Source of the DNA: Catellatospora tritici
GTDB taxonomy: Bacteria; Actinomycetota; Actinomycetes; Mycobacteriales; Micromonosporaceae
Length of the DNA stretch: 64,000 nucleotides
Assembly (NCBI RefSeq): GCF_019083965.1
Contig: NZ_JAHRCY010000013.1
Coordinates: 62,001 to 126,000, forward strand
Direction: 5' to 3'
Below are positions 49,104 to 57,410 of the stretch, piece after piece (positions within the stretch are counted from its first letter, which is position 1; each line of letters opens with the position of its first letter). The translations under genes and the position numbers were made by a program. The notes under the pieces are model-generated. The model was not told the origin of the DNA and searched no databases. It was given only the letters and a program-made list of their open reading frames with translations.

Positions 49104-50025
49104 TGGTCGCCTCCAGGGCGGTCGGCGTCGCGGTGGAGAACAGCTCGGCCACCCGGTGGCGGCGCTGGTCGAGCCGGTGCAGCGGCAGGTCGAGATCCGC
49201 GACGGTACGCAGGATCAGGTCGTAGGTGGCCTCGTCGTCCAGCGGCACCAGCAGCATCCGGCCCTCCGGAGTCACGCCGAGGCCCCGCTCGCGCAGGGCC
49301 GTGGCCAGCTCGTCGGTGCCCTCGGCGACCTCGATGGCCAGCACGTCGGTGCCGGTGGTCATCGCGTCGATACGGTCGGCGCGCAGCAGCCGCCCGCCCT
49401 CGATCGCGATCAGCGAGTCGCAGATCCGCTCGATCTCGCCGAGCAGATGCGAGCAGACCACCACCGAGATGCCGAACTCGGTGCCGATGCGCTGGATCAG
49501 CGCGAGCATCGCGTCCCGTCCGGCCGGGTCCAGGCCGTTGGTCGGCTCGTCGAGCAGCAGCAGGTCCGGGTCGTGCACCAGCGCCTGGGCGAGCTTGACG
49601 CGCTGCTTCATGCCGGTGGAGTAGCCGCCGATCTGGCGGTAGCGTTCCTCGTACAGGCCGACGTGGCGCAGCGCCTCGGAGGCACGCTCGCGGGCGACGG
49701 TGCGCGGCAGGCCGCTCATGCGGCCCATGTGCGTGACGAACTCGGCGGCGATCATGTCCGGGGGCAGGCAGTCGTGCTCGGGCATGTAGCCGACCCGGGC
49801 TCGCACCTGCTCGGGGGCCTTGGTCGGGTCCAGGTCGAGCACCCGCACCTCCCCGGTGGTCGGGGTCAGCAGCCCGAGCAATGTCTTGATCATCGTGGAT
49901 TTGCCGGCGCCGTTGGCGCCGACCAGCCCGATGATGCCCGGCTCGACGGCCAGGGTCAGGTCGGACAGGGCGGTCACCCCGCCCGGATAGGTCTTGGTCA
50001 GCGAACGTGTCGCGATGAGGGGCAC
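49096..50025 (-). CDS. ABC transporter ATP-binding protein, first gene of the double ABC operon
   Basis: 309 residues from GTG 50025, fixed by TAGGTT 7 nt upstream (leaderless). Walker A GLVGANGAGKST, signature YSTGMKQRVKLAQALVHDP, Walker B LLLLDEPTNGLD, switch His VVCSHLLGEIERICD. The operon order is ATPase, permease, ATPase, permease, so it makes either two exporters or one hetero-tetrameric system. Substrate unknown. Confidence 0.93.
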   Translation of the reverse strand: MPLIATRSLTKTYPGGVTALSDLTLAVEPGIIGLVGANGAGKSTMIKTLLGLLTPTTGEVRVLDLDPTKAPEQVRARVGYMPEHDCLPPDMIAAEFVTHMGRMSGLPRTVARERASEALRHVGLYEERYRQIGGYSTGMKQRVKLAQALVHDPDLLLLDEPTNGLDPAGRDAMLALIQRIGTEFGISVVVCSHLLGEIERICDSLIAIEGGRLLRADRIDAMTTGTDVLAIEVAEGTDELATALRERGLGVTPEGRMLLVPLDDEATYDLILRTVADLDLPLHRLDQRRHRVAELFSTATPTALEATNA

Positions 50026-50032
50026 GCCCGCC

Positions 50033-50038
50033 AACCTA
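50033..50038 (-). promoter_or_regulatory. -10 box, leaderless promoter of the double ABC operon
   Basis: On the minus strand TAGGTT ends 7 nt before GTG 50025. Confidence 0.5.
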
Positions 50039-50230
50039 GCCTCGCGGCGCACCCCCGCAGATCAGGTGTTCACCCTGGCTTCGACCCTGAGACCGGCGGC
50101 GCGGACGAGGCATCGACGACGTGCACGCGTCACCGCGGTGATCGAGCACCTGCGGACCGGGACCCCACGTGAAGATCCTGTCAGGGGGCCGACCCTTCTC
50201 CTTTGTGGATGGACCTGACATTGTTGCCTG

Positions 50231-50818
50231 GTGACCGGGTTCGAGATGCTCACCGCTGTCGGCACCGTGTTCGGGATCGTCGGCGTGATCATCCAGGTGT
50301 ACCAGCTGGTCAGCGACCGCAGGAAGAACCACTCGACGCCCCAGGGGCCGTTGCCGGTTCAGCATGCGCAGGACCGACCGCTGTTCACGCCTTCGGCCGC
50401 CGAGCCCGCGCCACCTGCCCGTTCGGGGTATCGCCAGCCGCCGCCCACCCAGCATGTTCCCGTCAACCAGCCGCCCCCCACCGCGCCGGAATCATTGCCC
50501 AAGACGACGGCCTGGACCGTCCTCGGCGCGGTCATCCTCGGGTTGCTGATGTTCAGCTCGTTCGGCTGGATCGTCAACTACGACGGGTTCGTCCAAGACT
50601 TCGGCGCCGGCAGGGCGCTGTCGGAACTACGCAGCATGGCGGCGATGCTGTCGATCGTCGTCATTTTGAGCGGGGTCCGCGCGACCCGTCGGCTCCTGCG
50701 GGACCGCGCCGCCGGAGGGACCACGACGTGGCTGCGCTACTACGCCTGGTTCCTGGCCACCGCCACGACCGCGGTAGCGCTGGTATCCGTTCACTTCCAG
50801 ACCATCTTCGGGCTGTGA
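50231..50818 (+). CDS. Small membrane protein with proline-rich linker
   Basis: 195 residues from GTG 50231. TM1 at about 5-25 (LTAVGTVFGIVGVIIQVYQLV); a Pro/Gln-rich cytoplasmic or external linker 35-90 (PQGPLPVQH...YRQPPPTQHVPVNQPPP). Three more helices follow: 93-112 (VLGAVILGLLMFSSFGWIV), 133-150 and 167-186. No family recognised. Confidence 0.6.
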   Translation: MTGFEMLTAVGTVFGIVGVIIQVYQLVSDRRKNHSTPQGPLPVQHAQDRPLFTPSAAEPAPPARSGYRQPPPTQHVPVNQPPPTAPESLPKTTAWTVLGAVILGLLMFSSFGWIVNYDGFVQDFGAGRALSELRSMAAMLSIVVILSGVRATRRLLRDRAAGGTTTWLRYYAWFLATATTAVALVSVHFQTIFGL

Positions 50819-50904
50819 TCTGCGAACCTGTTGACCGTCGGCTCATCGTCCAGGTACGTCACGCCCGGTCGGCCTCGGCCGCGCGCGGGCGTCATTCTGA
50901 AGGC

Positions 50905-51192
50905 ATGGCGCAGGATGACGAGACCAGGGGAGTACGGGCGGCGATGTGCGCGGCGGCCGTCGAGGAAGGCTGGGACGCTGCGTTGGCGCAGCGGCTGGCT
51001 GACGTGGCCGTCCGCCGCTGGCGCAGCTTCGAGAGGCGTACCCGGCCGAACAAGCGCACCCCGCAGGCGCGGCTGCAAGATCTGATTCAAGGGCTACGGC
51101 AGGCCTCGCCCGTCGACGAGATCTACCTGGAGCCGGGCGATTTCGAACGGCTCGCCCCCCGATTCGCCGGACTGCTGGCCGAACTTCCTTGA
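50905..51192 (+). CDS. Hypothetical protein, 95 aa
   Basis: ATG 50905, with GAAGG upstream. It is a small helical protein rich in Arg/Ala (AAAVEEGWDAALAQRLADVAVRRWRSFERRTRPNKRTPQARLQDLIQGLRQ), ending in an acidic DEIYLEPGDFERLAPRFAGLLAEL. No known domain. Confidence 0.55.
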   Translation: MAQDDETRGVRAAMCAAAVEEGWDAALAQRLADVAVRRWRSFERRTRPNKRTPQARLQDLIQGLRQASPVDEIYLEPGDFERLAPRFAGLLAELP

Positions 51193-51263
51193 TGATCACC
51201 GGCAGCAGTACACCCGCTGTAGTTCGAAAGCCGGTCGAGGGTGTTGTGCGACCTGCCTTCGCT

Positions 51264-51269
51264 TAGACT
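51264..51269 (+). promoter_or_regulatory. -10 box, leaderless GNAT transcript
   Basis: TAGACT ends 7 nt before GTG 51277. Confidence 0.55.
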
Positions 51270-51276
51270 CCGGCGG

Positions 51277-51693
51277 GTGATCGTGCGGAAAGCCGGTGTG
51301 GCGGAGGCGGCGGCGCTCGCCGAGCTGCGCGGCATCGAATCGGACAACTTCTCCGCGTACGCCGAATGGGTCGCCGCCCACGCCGAGACCCATCTGCCGT
51401 TCGTGGCCGAGATCGACGGGTACGTGATCGGCGTCGCCTGGCTGCATGTCGCGGAGCGGGTGCCGGGCACCAACGCGCTCGACCGGCGGTATGGCGACGT
51501 CCAGTCCGTGGAGGTGCGCGAGGCGTACCGCGACCGCGGCATCGGCACGGCGCTGATGGCCGCGATCCTCGACGAGGCCCGCGCCCGTGGCCTGCTGTTC
51601 GTCACCGTCCACTCCGGCCGTCGAGCGGTGGACTTCTACCTGCGCAACGGCTTCACCCACCATCGTCAGCTGATGCTGTGGGAGCCGGCCTGA
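51277..51693 (+). CDS. GNAT-family N-acetyltransferase
   Basis: 138 residues. VRKAGVAEAAALAELRGIE start, IGVAWLHVAERVP, then motif A QSVEVREAYRDRGIGTALMAAILDEARARG and motif B FVTVHSGRRAVDFYLRNGFTHHRQLML. It is a compact single-domain GNAT with all core elements. The GTG is fixed by the leaderless -10 box; a GTG-free longer frame to 51241 exists but has no signal. Confidence 0.88.
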   Translation: MIVRKAGVAEAAALAELRGIESDNFSAYAEWVAAHAETHLPFVAEIDGYVIGVAWLHVAERVPGTNALDRRYGDVQSVEVREAYRDRGIGTALMAAILDEARARGLLFVTVHSGRRAVDFYLRNGFTHHRQLMLWEPA

Positions 51694-51824
51694 TGGCCTG
51701 GTCACCGCGTTCCTGCTTGCTTGCACGGACTTTAGCCAGCCGAAGGAGATCGGCGACCAACCTCCGGGTCCGATCCTGCACGTCAAGCGGAGGGCCTGCT
51801 GACGGCCGCGCATTCGCCGCGTGA

Positions 51825-52574
51825 TCATGGCTGAAGATCGAACTCGTCGGCGAGCTCGTCGGCATAGGCGCGTACCAGGTCATCGCCGACGATCGCCACG
51901 AGCCGGAGAAGGTCGGTCGCCTCCTCGACGGCACCCTGATCCAACAGCATCAACGCGAGCAGGCACCGGCAGCGGTTCTCCGATGCCGCCGCGCCCTGCC
52001 GAAGCACGGCTTCTGCCTCATCCAGTCCATTCGGGGCGATGAGCAGGAGGGCACCGAGAATGGCCATGGCGTTCCGGTCGTCCGAACCCACCAGCTGACG
52101 GTGATGCTCGATCGCTCGATCGATCTCGCCCTGAGCGCGCAGGAAGGCCGCGTGGCTCAGCAACGCTCCTACGTCACCGGACTCGACGGCCTTCCTGTAC
52201 AGCGAGCGGGCTTCGGCGAAGTCGCCCTGTTTCGCGCGCAGGGCGGCGAGAGGTGCCAGAGCCTGTACGGCACCCGCAGCGGCCACCTTCCGGTACACCG
52301 CCTCCCGGGCGTCGAGGTCCGTCCAGACGCCAGGCAGGTTGACGAGCCTTTTGAGGGCCTGGCGATCACCGTCCGCGGCGGCTCGGTGGTACAGAGCTGT
52401 CGCTATCGCGTGCCCGCCCGCGGCCCACTCGTGATCTGCAAGCGCGACCATGACGGCCGGAGCATGGCGTTGACTGACTCGGCGAAGAATGAACGCCCAC
52501 CCCCCGGCGAGTTTGTCCCAAAGCCGATTCCACAGGCGATCGGCCAAGGCTGACCGTCGTGCTTGCGAACGCAT
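51825..52574 (-). CDS. TPR/Sel1-like repeat protein
   Basis: 249 residues from ATG 52574, supported by CAGAAT 7 nt upstream. Helical repeats of about 34-36 residues: APAVMVALADHEWAAGGHAIATALYHRAAADGDRQALKRLVNL; LAALRAKQGDFAEARSLYRKAVESGDVGALLSHAAFLRAQGEIDRAIEHHRQL; and a fourth around LLALMLLDQGAVEEATDLLRL. An adaptor or scaffolding protein, no enzyme signature. Confidence 0.75.
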   Translation of the reverse strand: MRSQARRSALADRLWNRLWDKLAGGWAFILRRVSQRHAPAVMVALADHEWAAGGHAIATALYHRAAADGDRQALKRLVNLPGVWTDLDAREAVYRKVAAAGAVQALAPLAALRAKQGDFAEARSLYRKAVESGDVGALLSHAAFLRAQGEIDRAIEHHRQLVGSDDRNAMAILGALLLIAPNGLDEAEAVLRQGAAASENRCRCLLALMLLDQGAVEEATDLLRLVAIVGDDLVRAYADELADEFDLQP

Positions 52575-52581
52575 ACCGTCG

Positions 52582-52587
52582 ATTCTG
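52582..52587 (-). promoter_or_regulatory. -10-like box upstream of the TPR protein
   Basis: CAGAAT on the minus strand ends 7 nt before ATG 52574. It departs from TANNNT at the first base, so this is weaker than the other cases. Confidence 0.35.
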
Positions 52588-52766
52588 ACAACCCGGTACA
52601 CCCCGAAAGCCGGTGCTGCTGGACTGCGGTCGGAGGAGCGCCGGTGGCATGGCCGGATGCCGTCGAGTCAAGCGTCGGTAAGCCGACTTGGCGGCGATGG
52701 ACGTGATTCACATCTGGTTCGTAGGCTGTGCCCGCCCGAGGACACACCTCGATGGAGGGACCTGCG

Positions 52767-55322
52767 ATGCGGTGGTTCAAGACGACGGCGCGTGGGATCA
52801 CCGCCGCATTGGCGTTCGGCTCGGCGCTGCTGGCCGCCGCACCCGCGTACGCCGCCGACGGCGGCCTGACGGTGACGGTGCGCGCCACCGACCCGCTCGC
52901 TCCAGTCGTCACCCTGACCAACGGCGGCACCGAACCGTGCCAGGTCGCCGCGACCGGCCTCGGCACGCTCACGATCACCGCGCTGACCCAGGACAACCGG
53001 TCCACGGCGCCGATCGTGTTCACCCCCGGGTTCGACGAGCCGCTCACCACGGTCATCGCCCAGCAACTGCGTACCCTCGATCCCGGCCAGTCGATCGACC
53101 TGAAACTGCAGGTCGTCCCGGCCGGCCCGACCGGCCACGCGCTGGAGGACATCGCCTACACCGGCCCGATCGCGACTACCGGGCTGCTCTACCCGGTCCG
53201 CGCCGGGATGCCGCTGGAGCTTTCCGTCACCTACGCGCTGCCGATCGCGGTCGAATCCGGGCCGCCGCCGTGTCAGGCCGCCGGTCCGAGCGGCGACGCG
53301 CCCCCGACCGCGCAGGCCGCGCCGCCGAGCACCGGTGATCGGCTGCTGTGGATAGGTGTCGCCGCCGGGGTGCTGGTGCTGCTGATCCTGGTGGTGTGGC
53401 TGCTGCGCCGCCGCCGGCGCGGGGCGGCCGTCGCCGCGCTGCTGCTGCTCGCGGCGCTGGGCGCACCGGGGTGGCAGCCGCGTGCGGCCGAGGCGGTGGT
53501 CCAGGTCGCCGACCCGGCCCTGCAAGGGGCGTACGACAGTTGCATCGCCACGCTGCAGCAGCCCGGCCACGACCCGGCCGGGATCCTGCCGACCCTGCTC
53601 GGCCCCGGGGTCACCGTGATCCTGGAGGCGCCGACCGACGGGGTCACCCACGAGGGCGGCGCCAGCACCAGCCTGATGATCATCTACTGGAACCCGGACG
53701 ACCGCCACGCCTACGTCGGCAGCGGCGGCACCGCCGACCCGTGCACCTCGCTCTACCACGAGATGTACCACGCGTATGAGGACAGTCGCGGCGGACAGGA
53801 CCACCACGAGTGCATCACCGCAGGCGAGCACCACACCAGTATCGGCATCAACGAGGTGAACGCGACCCGGGCCCAGAACCAGCTGCGGGCCGCGCTGGGC
53901 CTGCCGGAGCGCGACCACTATGGCACCCAGCCGCTGCCGACGGGGGAGTGTCGTCCGTCGCGTCCGACCGACCCGCGCTGCACCGGCAAGTGCCCGCAGT
54001 CGAAGGGCGAACCGCACCTGGTCACTCTCGCCGGGCGCCGCTACGACTTCCAGGCGGCCGGGGAGTTCATCGCGCTGCAGGATCCGGCGGGCGGGTTCAC
54101 CGTCCAGGTGCGCCAGCGGCCGTATGGCGACTCGAAGACGTTGGCGGTGAACACGGCCGTGGCGATGGACGTGACCGGTGACCGGGTCGAGGTCGACCTG
54201 ACGCCGACCGGGGTCGCGGTACTGATCGGCGGGGTGCCGCGCCCGGACACCACCTCCGGTCTCGACCACGGCGGCCAGGTGCGCATCGGTCAGCGCGAGG
54301 CCGGGCCGGTAGTGTCGGTGACCTGGCCGGACGGCTCGACCGTCTATGCGTACGCCGTCGCGAGCGTGGGCCTGAACCTCTCGGTCGACCCGGTGCCCGC
54401 GCACGCCGACGCGGTGGGCCTGTTCGCCGAGGAGCTGCGCACCCGCGACGGGGCCGCACTGCCCGGCGACGGCGAACCCTCGTACGAGGCGCTGTACCCG
54501 GCCTTCGCCGACAGTTGGCGCATCACCGATGCGACGTCGCTGTTCACCTACCCCGAAGGCCGGAACACGGCGACCTACACCGACCGCTCCTTCCCGCAGC
54601 GGGAGTCCGGCCCCGAACCCGACACCGCCGCCGCGAAGGAGATCTGCGCCCGGGCCGGCGTCACCGCCCCGGACGCCCTCGCCGACTGTGTCTACGACGT
54701 CAGCCACACCGGCCATCCCGCCTTCGCCGCGTCCGCGCTGGCAGGGCAGATTTTCGCGACGGGCCCGAAAGCCGGCGACACGGTCATGCTGCCCGCCACC
54801 GCCGATGTCTACCTCGGCGGGCCGGGCGAGGTGCCGTCGCTGCCCGGCGGCGCGGGCACCCGCCCGCTGACGCTACGGCTGAACGGCGCTGCGGTGGCGA
54901 CGTTCCCGCTGGTCGAGGGCGAGCTCGGTCCGGCCGGCGGGGAACCGGCAGATGGCGCCGATGGCGGTACGCAGTTCCCGGACACCGAGATCACCGGCAG
55001 GAACGGCATCTCCGGGATCGTGCACCACAACCGGTCGCTGTTCCTGGTCGGAGTGTTCCTACCGGCGACCGCCTCGGCGCAGACTCCGGCCGCGGTGGAC
55101 GTGACGGGACAAGGAGAGCTGGCGGAACTCAAGCCGAACCTGGGCGAGCTGTTCGCGATCGGCGACGGGCGCACCGGCGCCGGGGCGCTGCAGCGGTTCG
55201 TCGCCCCGGCGGGGGCGGGTTCGCTGGTCATCGGGTTCGCCGACGCCTCGTCGTTCCACGGCGACCCCGGCTTCTACGCCGACAACACCGGCTCACTGGC
55301 GGTGCGGGTCGACATCGGCTGA
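52767..55322 (+). CDS. Secreted/membrane protein with HExxH metallopeptidase-like and VWD domains
   Basis: 851 residues from ATG 52767 (GGAGGGA upstream). Signal peptide 1-30; an extracellular beta region to about 165; a TM helix 191-213 followed by RRRRR and a second hydrophobic segment with a signal-like end (219-242). HEMYHAY (331-337) plus INEVNATRAQNQLR about 26 residues later resembles M91-type (NleD-like) zinc peptidases. VWD-type domain from about 414 (GEPHLVTLAGRRYDFQAAGEF, VQVRQRPYG, VNTAVAMDVTGDRVEV). C-terminal part beta-rich. Probably acts at the cell surface; protease activity is inferred from HExxH only. Confidence 0.72.
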   Translation: MRWFKTTARGITAALAFGSALLAAAPAYAADGGLTVTVRATDPLAPVVTLTNGGTEPCQVAATGLGTLTITALTQDNRSTAPIVFTPGFDEPLTTVIAQQLRTLDPGQSIDLKLQVVPAGPTGHALEDIAYTGPIATTGLLYPVRAGMPLELSVTYALPIAVESGPPPCQAAGPSGDAPPTAQAAPPSTGDRLLWIGVAAGVLVLLILVVWLLRRRRRGAAVAALLLLAALGAPGWQPRAAEAVVQVADPALQGAYDSCIATLQQPGHDPAGILPTLLGPGVTVILEAPTDGVTHEGGASTSLMIIYWNPDDRHAYVGSGGTADPCTSLYHEMYHAYEDSRGGQDHHECITAGEHHTSIGINEVNATRAQNQLRAALGLPERDHYGTQPLPTGECRPSRPTDPRCTGKCPQSKGEPHLVTLAGRRYDFQAAGEFIALQDPAGGFTVQVRQRPYGDSKTLAVNTAVAMDVTGDRVEVDLTPTGVAVLIGGVPRPDTTSGLDHGGQVRIGQREAGPVVSVTWPDGSTVYAYAVASVGLNLSVDPVPAHADAVGLFAEELRTRDGAALPGDGEPSYEALYPAFADSWRITDATSLFTYPEGRNTATYTDRSFPQRESGPEPDTAAAKEICARAGVTAPDALADCVYDVSHTGHPAFAASALAGQIFATGPKAGDTVMLPATADVYLGGPGEVPSLPGGAGTRPLTLRLNGAAVATFPLVEGELGPAGGEPADGADGGTQFPDTEITGRNGISGIVHHNRSLFLVGVFLPATASAQTPAAVDVTGQGELAELKPNLGELFAIGDGRTGAGALQRFVAPAGAGSLVIGFADASSFHGDPGFYADNTGSLAVRVDIG

Positions 55323-55348
55323 GGCGGAGTGCGCGGCACCCCGCCTCG

Positions 55349-55966
55349 CTACTCGCCCCTGGAGATCTTCACGCCCATGTAGGCGCAGACGGCCACGATG
55401 TCGACCAGGATGCCGAAGGCGACCAGCGGCGGCCAGTAGTGCCCGATCCGCAGCACGAAGACGTTGAACAGACCGATACCTGTGGCGAAGGTCAGCTGCT
55501 GGCCTCCGCCGGTGGGCTTGGCGGAGATCTCGGGGACGGGACGGCCGGAGTAGGCGGACAGGGCGGCGTTGAGGCGTCGGGCGGTCCGCTTGGTGTTGAT
55601 CCAGTCGACCGCGATGCCCTGACCGCTCTTGAGCCTGATCACGAGCCCGCGCCCAGGCTCGCCGCCGCCCGGGTGCCAGCGGTGGTGCTCGAACCTGTCG
55701 ATGCGGTCCCAAGCCACGGCGTGGTTCTCATAGTCAGCCACGACGTAGACCCCGGACGGGCCGTAGACGAGCTTCTGCGACGACATCAGGGTGAACACGA
55801 GGGCCCCAGACATCAGCGCGACGATGAGGCAGACGACCGCGGCGATCAGGGAACCGCTCAGGTGCAGCACCGCGGCGGGCGCGACAGCGAGCGTCACCAG
55901 CAGCAGCGAGCCGATGACCGTACCGGTGGCGGACCGGATCACCCGGGTGCTGGAAGACGCTGTCAT
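55349..55966 (-). CDS. Membrane protein with PH-like segment
   Basis: 205 residues. Two N-terminal TM helices (VIGSLLLVTLAVAPAAVLHL; LIAAVVCLIVALMSGALVFTL), then a soluble stretch with KLVYGPSGVYVVADYENHAVAWDRIDRFEHHRW, the bPH_6/PH-domain pattern. A third TM helix lies near the C-terminus. The start overlaps the upstream gene stop by 4 bp (ATGA). Confidence 0.7.
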   Translation of the reverse strand: MTASSSTRVIRSATGTVIGSLLLVTLAVAPAAVLHLSGSLIAAVVCLIVALMSGALVFTLMSSQKLVYGPSGVYVVADYENHAVAWDRIDRFEHHRWHPGGGEPGRGLVIRLKSGQGIAVDWINTKRTARRLNAALSAYSGRPVPEISAKPTGGGQQLTFATGIGLFNVFVLRIGHYWPPLVAFGILVDIVAVCAYMGVKISRGE

Positions 55967-56547
55967 TCACACACGACCCTGTTGCCGTCGACGGTGCATC
56001 CGTCGCCGCCGCGGAACGGGTCGAAGCCGCTGTCGCCGAAGCCCGGGGTCGAGTGGTCCACACCGTTGCCGAAGTCGTCGAACCCCTGCTTGACCGAGCA
56101 GGCGAAGGTGGCCATCAGCACGAGCACGATCACGCCGACGACGCCCGCGACGATGCCGCCTACGCCGCCGGAGCCCCGGCCCTGACCGGAGACGATCTCG
56201 ATCTGGTCGGGCTTGTCGGGGTGGTAGCGGATCGGCACGGTGGTGCCGACGACGAACGAGCGGCTGCTGTCGGCGGGCCCGATCGCGGTGACCTCACCGT
56301 TCGGGCCGTGGTAGCGGATGACCGGGCGGAAGGTGAGCCTGCTGTGATGGTGGCCGTTGTGGTGGTGCGAGTGGGACTCCATCTGGTTGTCCACCACCGT
56401 GCCGGTGGTCTCCCGGCCGACCGTGCGCAGCTCCTGCGAGCGCGCCACCTTCTGCGCGCCCTGGATCGCACCCCACACGACCGCACCGCCGATGAGCAGC
56501 AGGATGATGAAGAAGAAGGCGAAGAAGGCCCCCGTAGGCATTTCCAT
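55963..56547 (-). CDS. DUF3592-like membrane protein
   Basis: 194 residues. TM1 at 8-28 (FFAFFFIILLLIGGAVVWGAI). A middle soluble region, including a His-rich HSHHHNGHHHSR stretch (about 58-69), then FRPVIRYHGPNGEVTAIGPADSSRSFVVGTTVPIRYHPDKPDQIEI, the DUF3592 core. A second TM (VGGIVAGVVGVIVLVLMATFA) and a short tail with Cys pairs follow. First gene of a two-gene operon. Confidence 0.75.
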   Translation of the reverse strand: MEMPTGAFFAFFFIILLLIGGAVVWGAIQGAQKVARSQELRTVGRETTGTVVDNQMESHSHHHNGHHHSRLTFRPVIRYHGPNGEVTAIGPADSSRSFVVGTTVPIRYHPDKPDQIEIVSGQGRGSGGVGGIVAGVVGVIVLVLMATFACSVKQGFDDFGNGVDHSTPGFGDSGFDPFRGGDGCTVDGNRVVCE

Positions 56548-56590
56548 GCTCGCGCACGGTAGTGGACGTCCGCAACGGCCGCTGCCCCGG

Positions 56591-56860
56591 TCACGGATAG
56601 CCCGCGCGGGCCGCCCGGATCAGGCAGATCGCGCACTTCCCGGCGTCCGCGCAGGTGCAGGCGGCGTCGGCGAGCACCGCGTCGACGGCGTCCAGGGCCG
56701 TGCGGGCGGTGCCCAGGGCATGGCTGACCTGCCGTACCCGGGCCAGGGCGGCGCCGACCTGGCGGCGGGACGCGTCGAGGCGTTCGTATTCGTCGGGGCT
56801 GAGCAGGATGAACTCTTCGCCGTCCAGGGTGGCGCGGCGCGGGGGCGGTGCTTTGGGCAT
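56591..56860 (-). CDS. Small Cys-rich protein with LSPDEYERL segment
   Basis: 89 residues from ATG 56860. The N-terminal TLDGEEFILLSPDEYERLDASR resembles the C-terminal part of Phd/YefM-type antitoxins, though no toxin gene is adjacent. The helical middle leads to a C-terminal CTCADAGKCAICLIRAARAG with four Cys, a candidate metal site. Lies beside the vitamin-capture locus, but linkage is uncertain. Confidence 0.5.
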   Translation of the reverse strand: MPKAPPPRRATLDGEEFILLSPDEYERLDASRRQVGAALARVRQVSHALGTARTALDAVDAVLADAACTCADAGKCAICLIRAARAGYP

Positions 56861-56922
56861 ACCCACTCGTGATTTCCATCCGGGTGGTCGGCGGCGGGTG
56901 ACGCCGCCGACCACCTCACCGG

Positions 56923-57396
56923 TCAGGGGGCGGTGATGGACGGTGCCGCACCCGCGCCGAAGGCCCAGCCCTCGACGGTGCCCGGCGCCGGGTTGTAGCT
57001 GCTCGCGCCTGAGGAGCTGTACGTCCAGGCGGCGCCGTGCGTGCTGGCGTGCCAGTACGACCAGTACGCGGTCGCGGGCGGCGTGTTGACACAGGCCTGC
57101 TGCGCGGCGGTGGGCAGGCCGTTGATGCGGCACACGAACGCCAGGCCCCAGCGCGAGGTCCCGGCGACGGTGAACCCGGCCCCGGTCAGCGCGTTGATGC
57201 CGCTGGTCGGGTCGCCGGGAGCGCAGGCGGTGACGACGCCGCCGCCCAGCGAGGCGAAGTCGACGACCACGGTGACGCCGGTGCTGCCGGAGCAGGCGGC
57301 CGCGTGGGCGGCGGGAGCCTGCACCAGCACCGCGCCGGTCGCGACGGTGAGGGTGGTGAGCAGGGCGGACAGCGCCCGGCCGAAGCGGCGGTTCAT
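56923..57396 (-). CDS. Small secreted partner of the alpha-barrel capture protein (transcobalamin C-domain-like)
   Basis: 157 residues from ATG 57396 (AAAGGGG 8 nt upstream; GTG 57414, inside a GTGA overlap, is the alternative). Signal peptide with A-H-A end (about 33). The mature domain has VTVVVDFASLGGGVVTACAPGD, FVCRINGLP, then AYWSYWHASTHGAAWTYSSSG and GTVEGWAFGAG. Four Cys. The tail WSYW.....W.YSS.G......G.V.GWAFG resembles DUF4430, the C-terminal beta domain of transcobalamin/intrinsic factor. Its operon mate is an alpha-barrel protein, and both follow a cobalamin riboswitch. A paralogue lies at 60292. Confidence 0.75.
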   Translation of the reverse strand: MNRRFGRALSALLTTLTVATGAVLVQAPAAHAAACSGSTGVTVVVDFASLGGGVVTACAPGDPTSGINALTGAGFTVAGTSRWGLAFVCRINGLPTAAQQACVNTPPATAYWSYWHASTHGAAWTYSSSGASSYNPAPGTVEGWAFGAGAAPSITAP

Positions 57397-57410
57397 CGGG
57401 ATGGCCCCTT

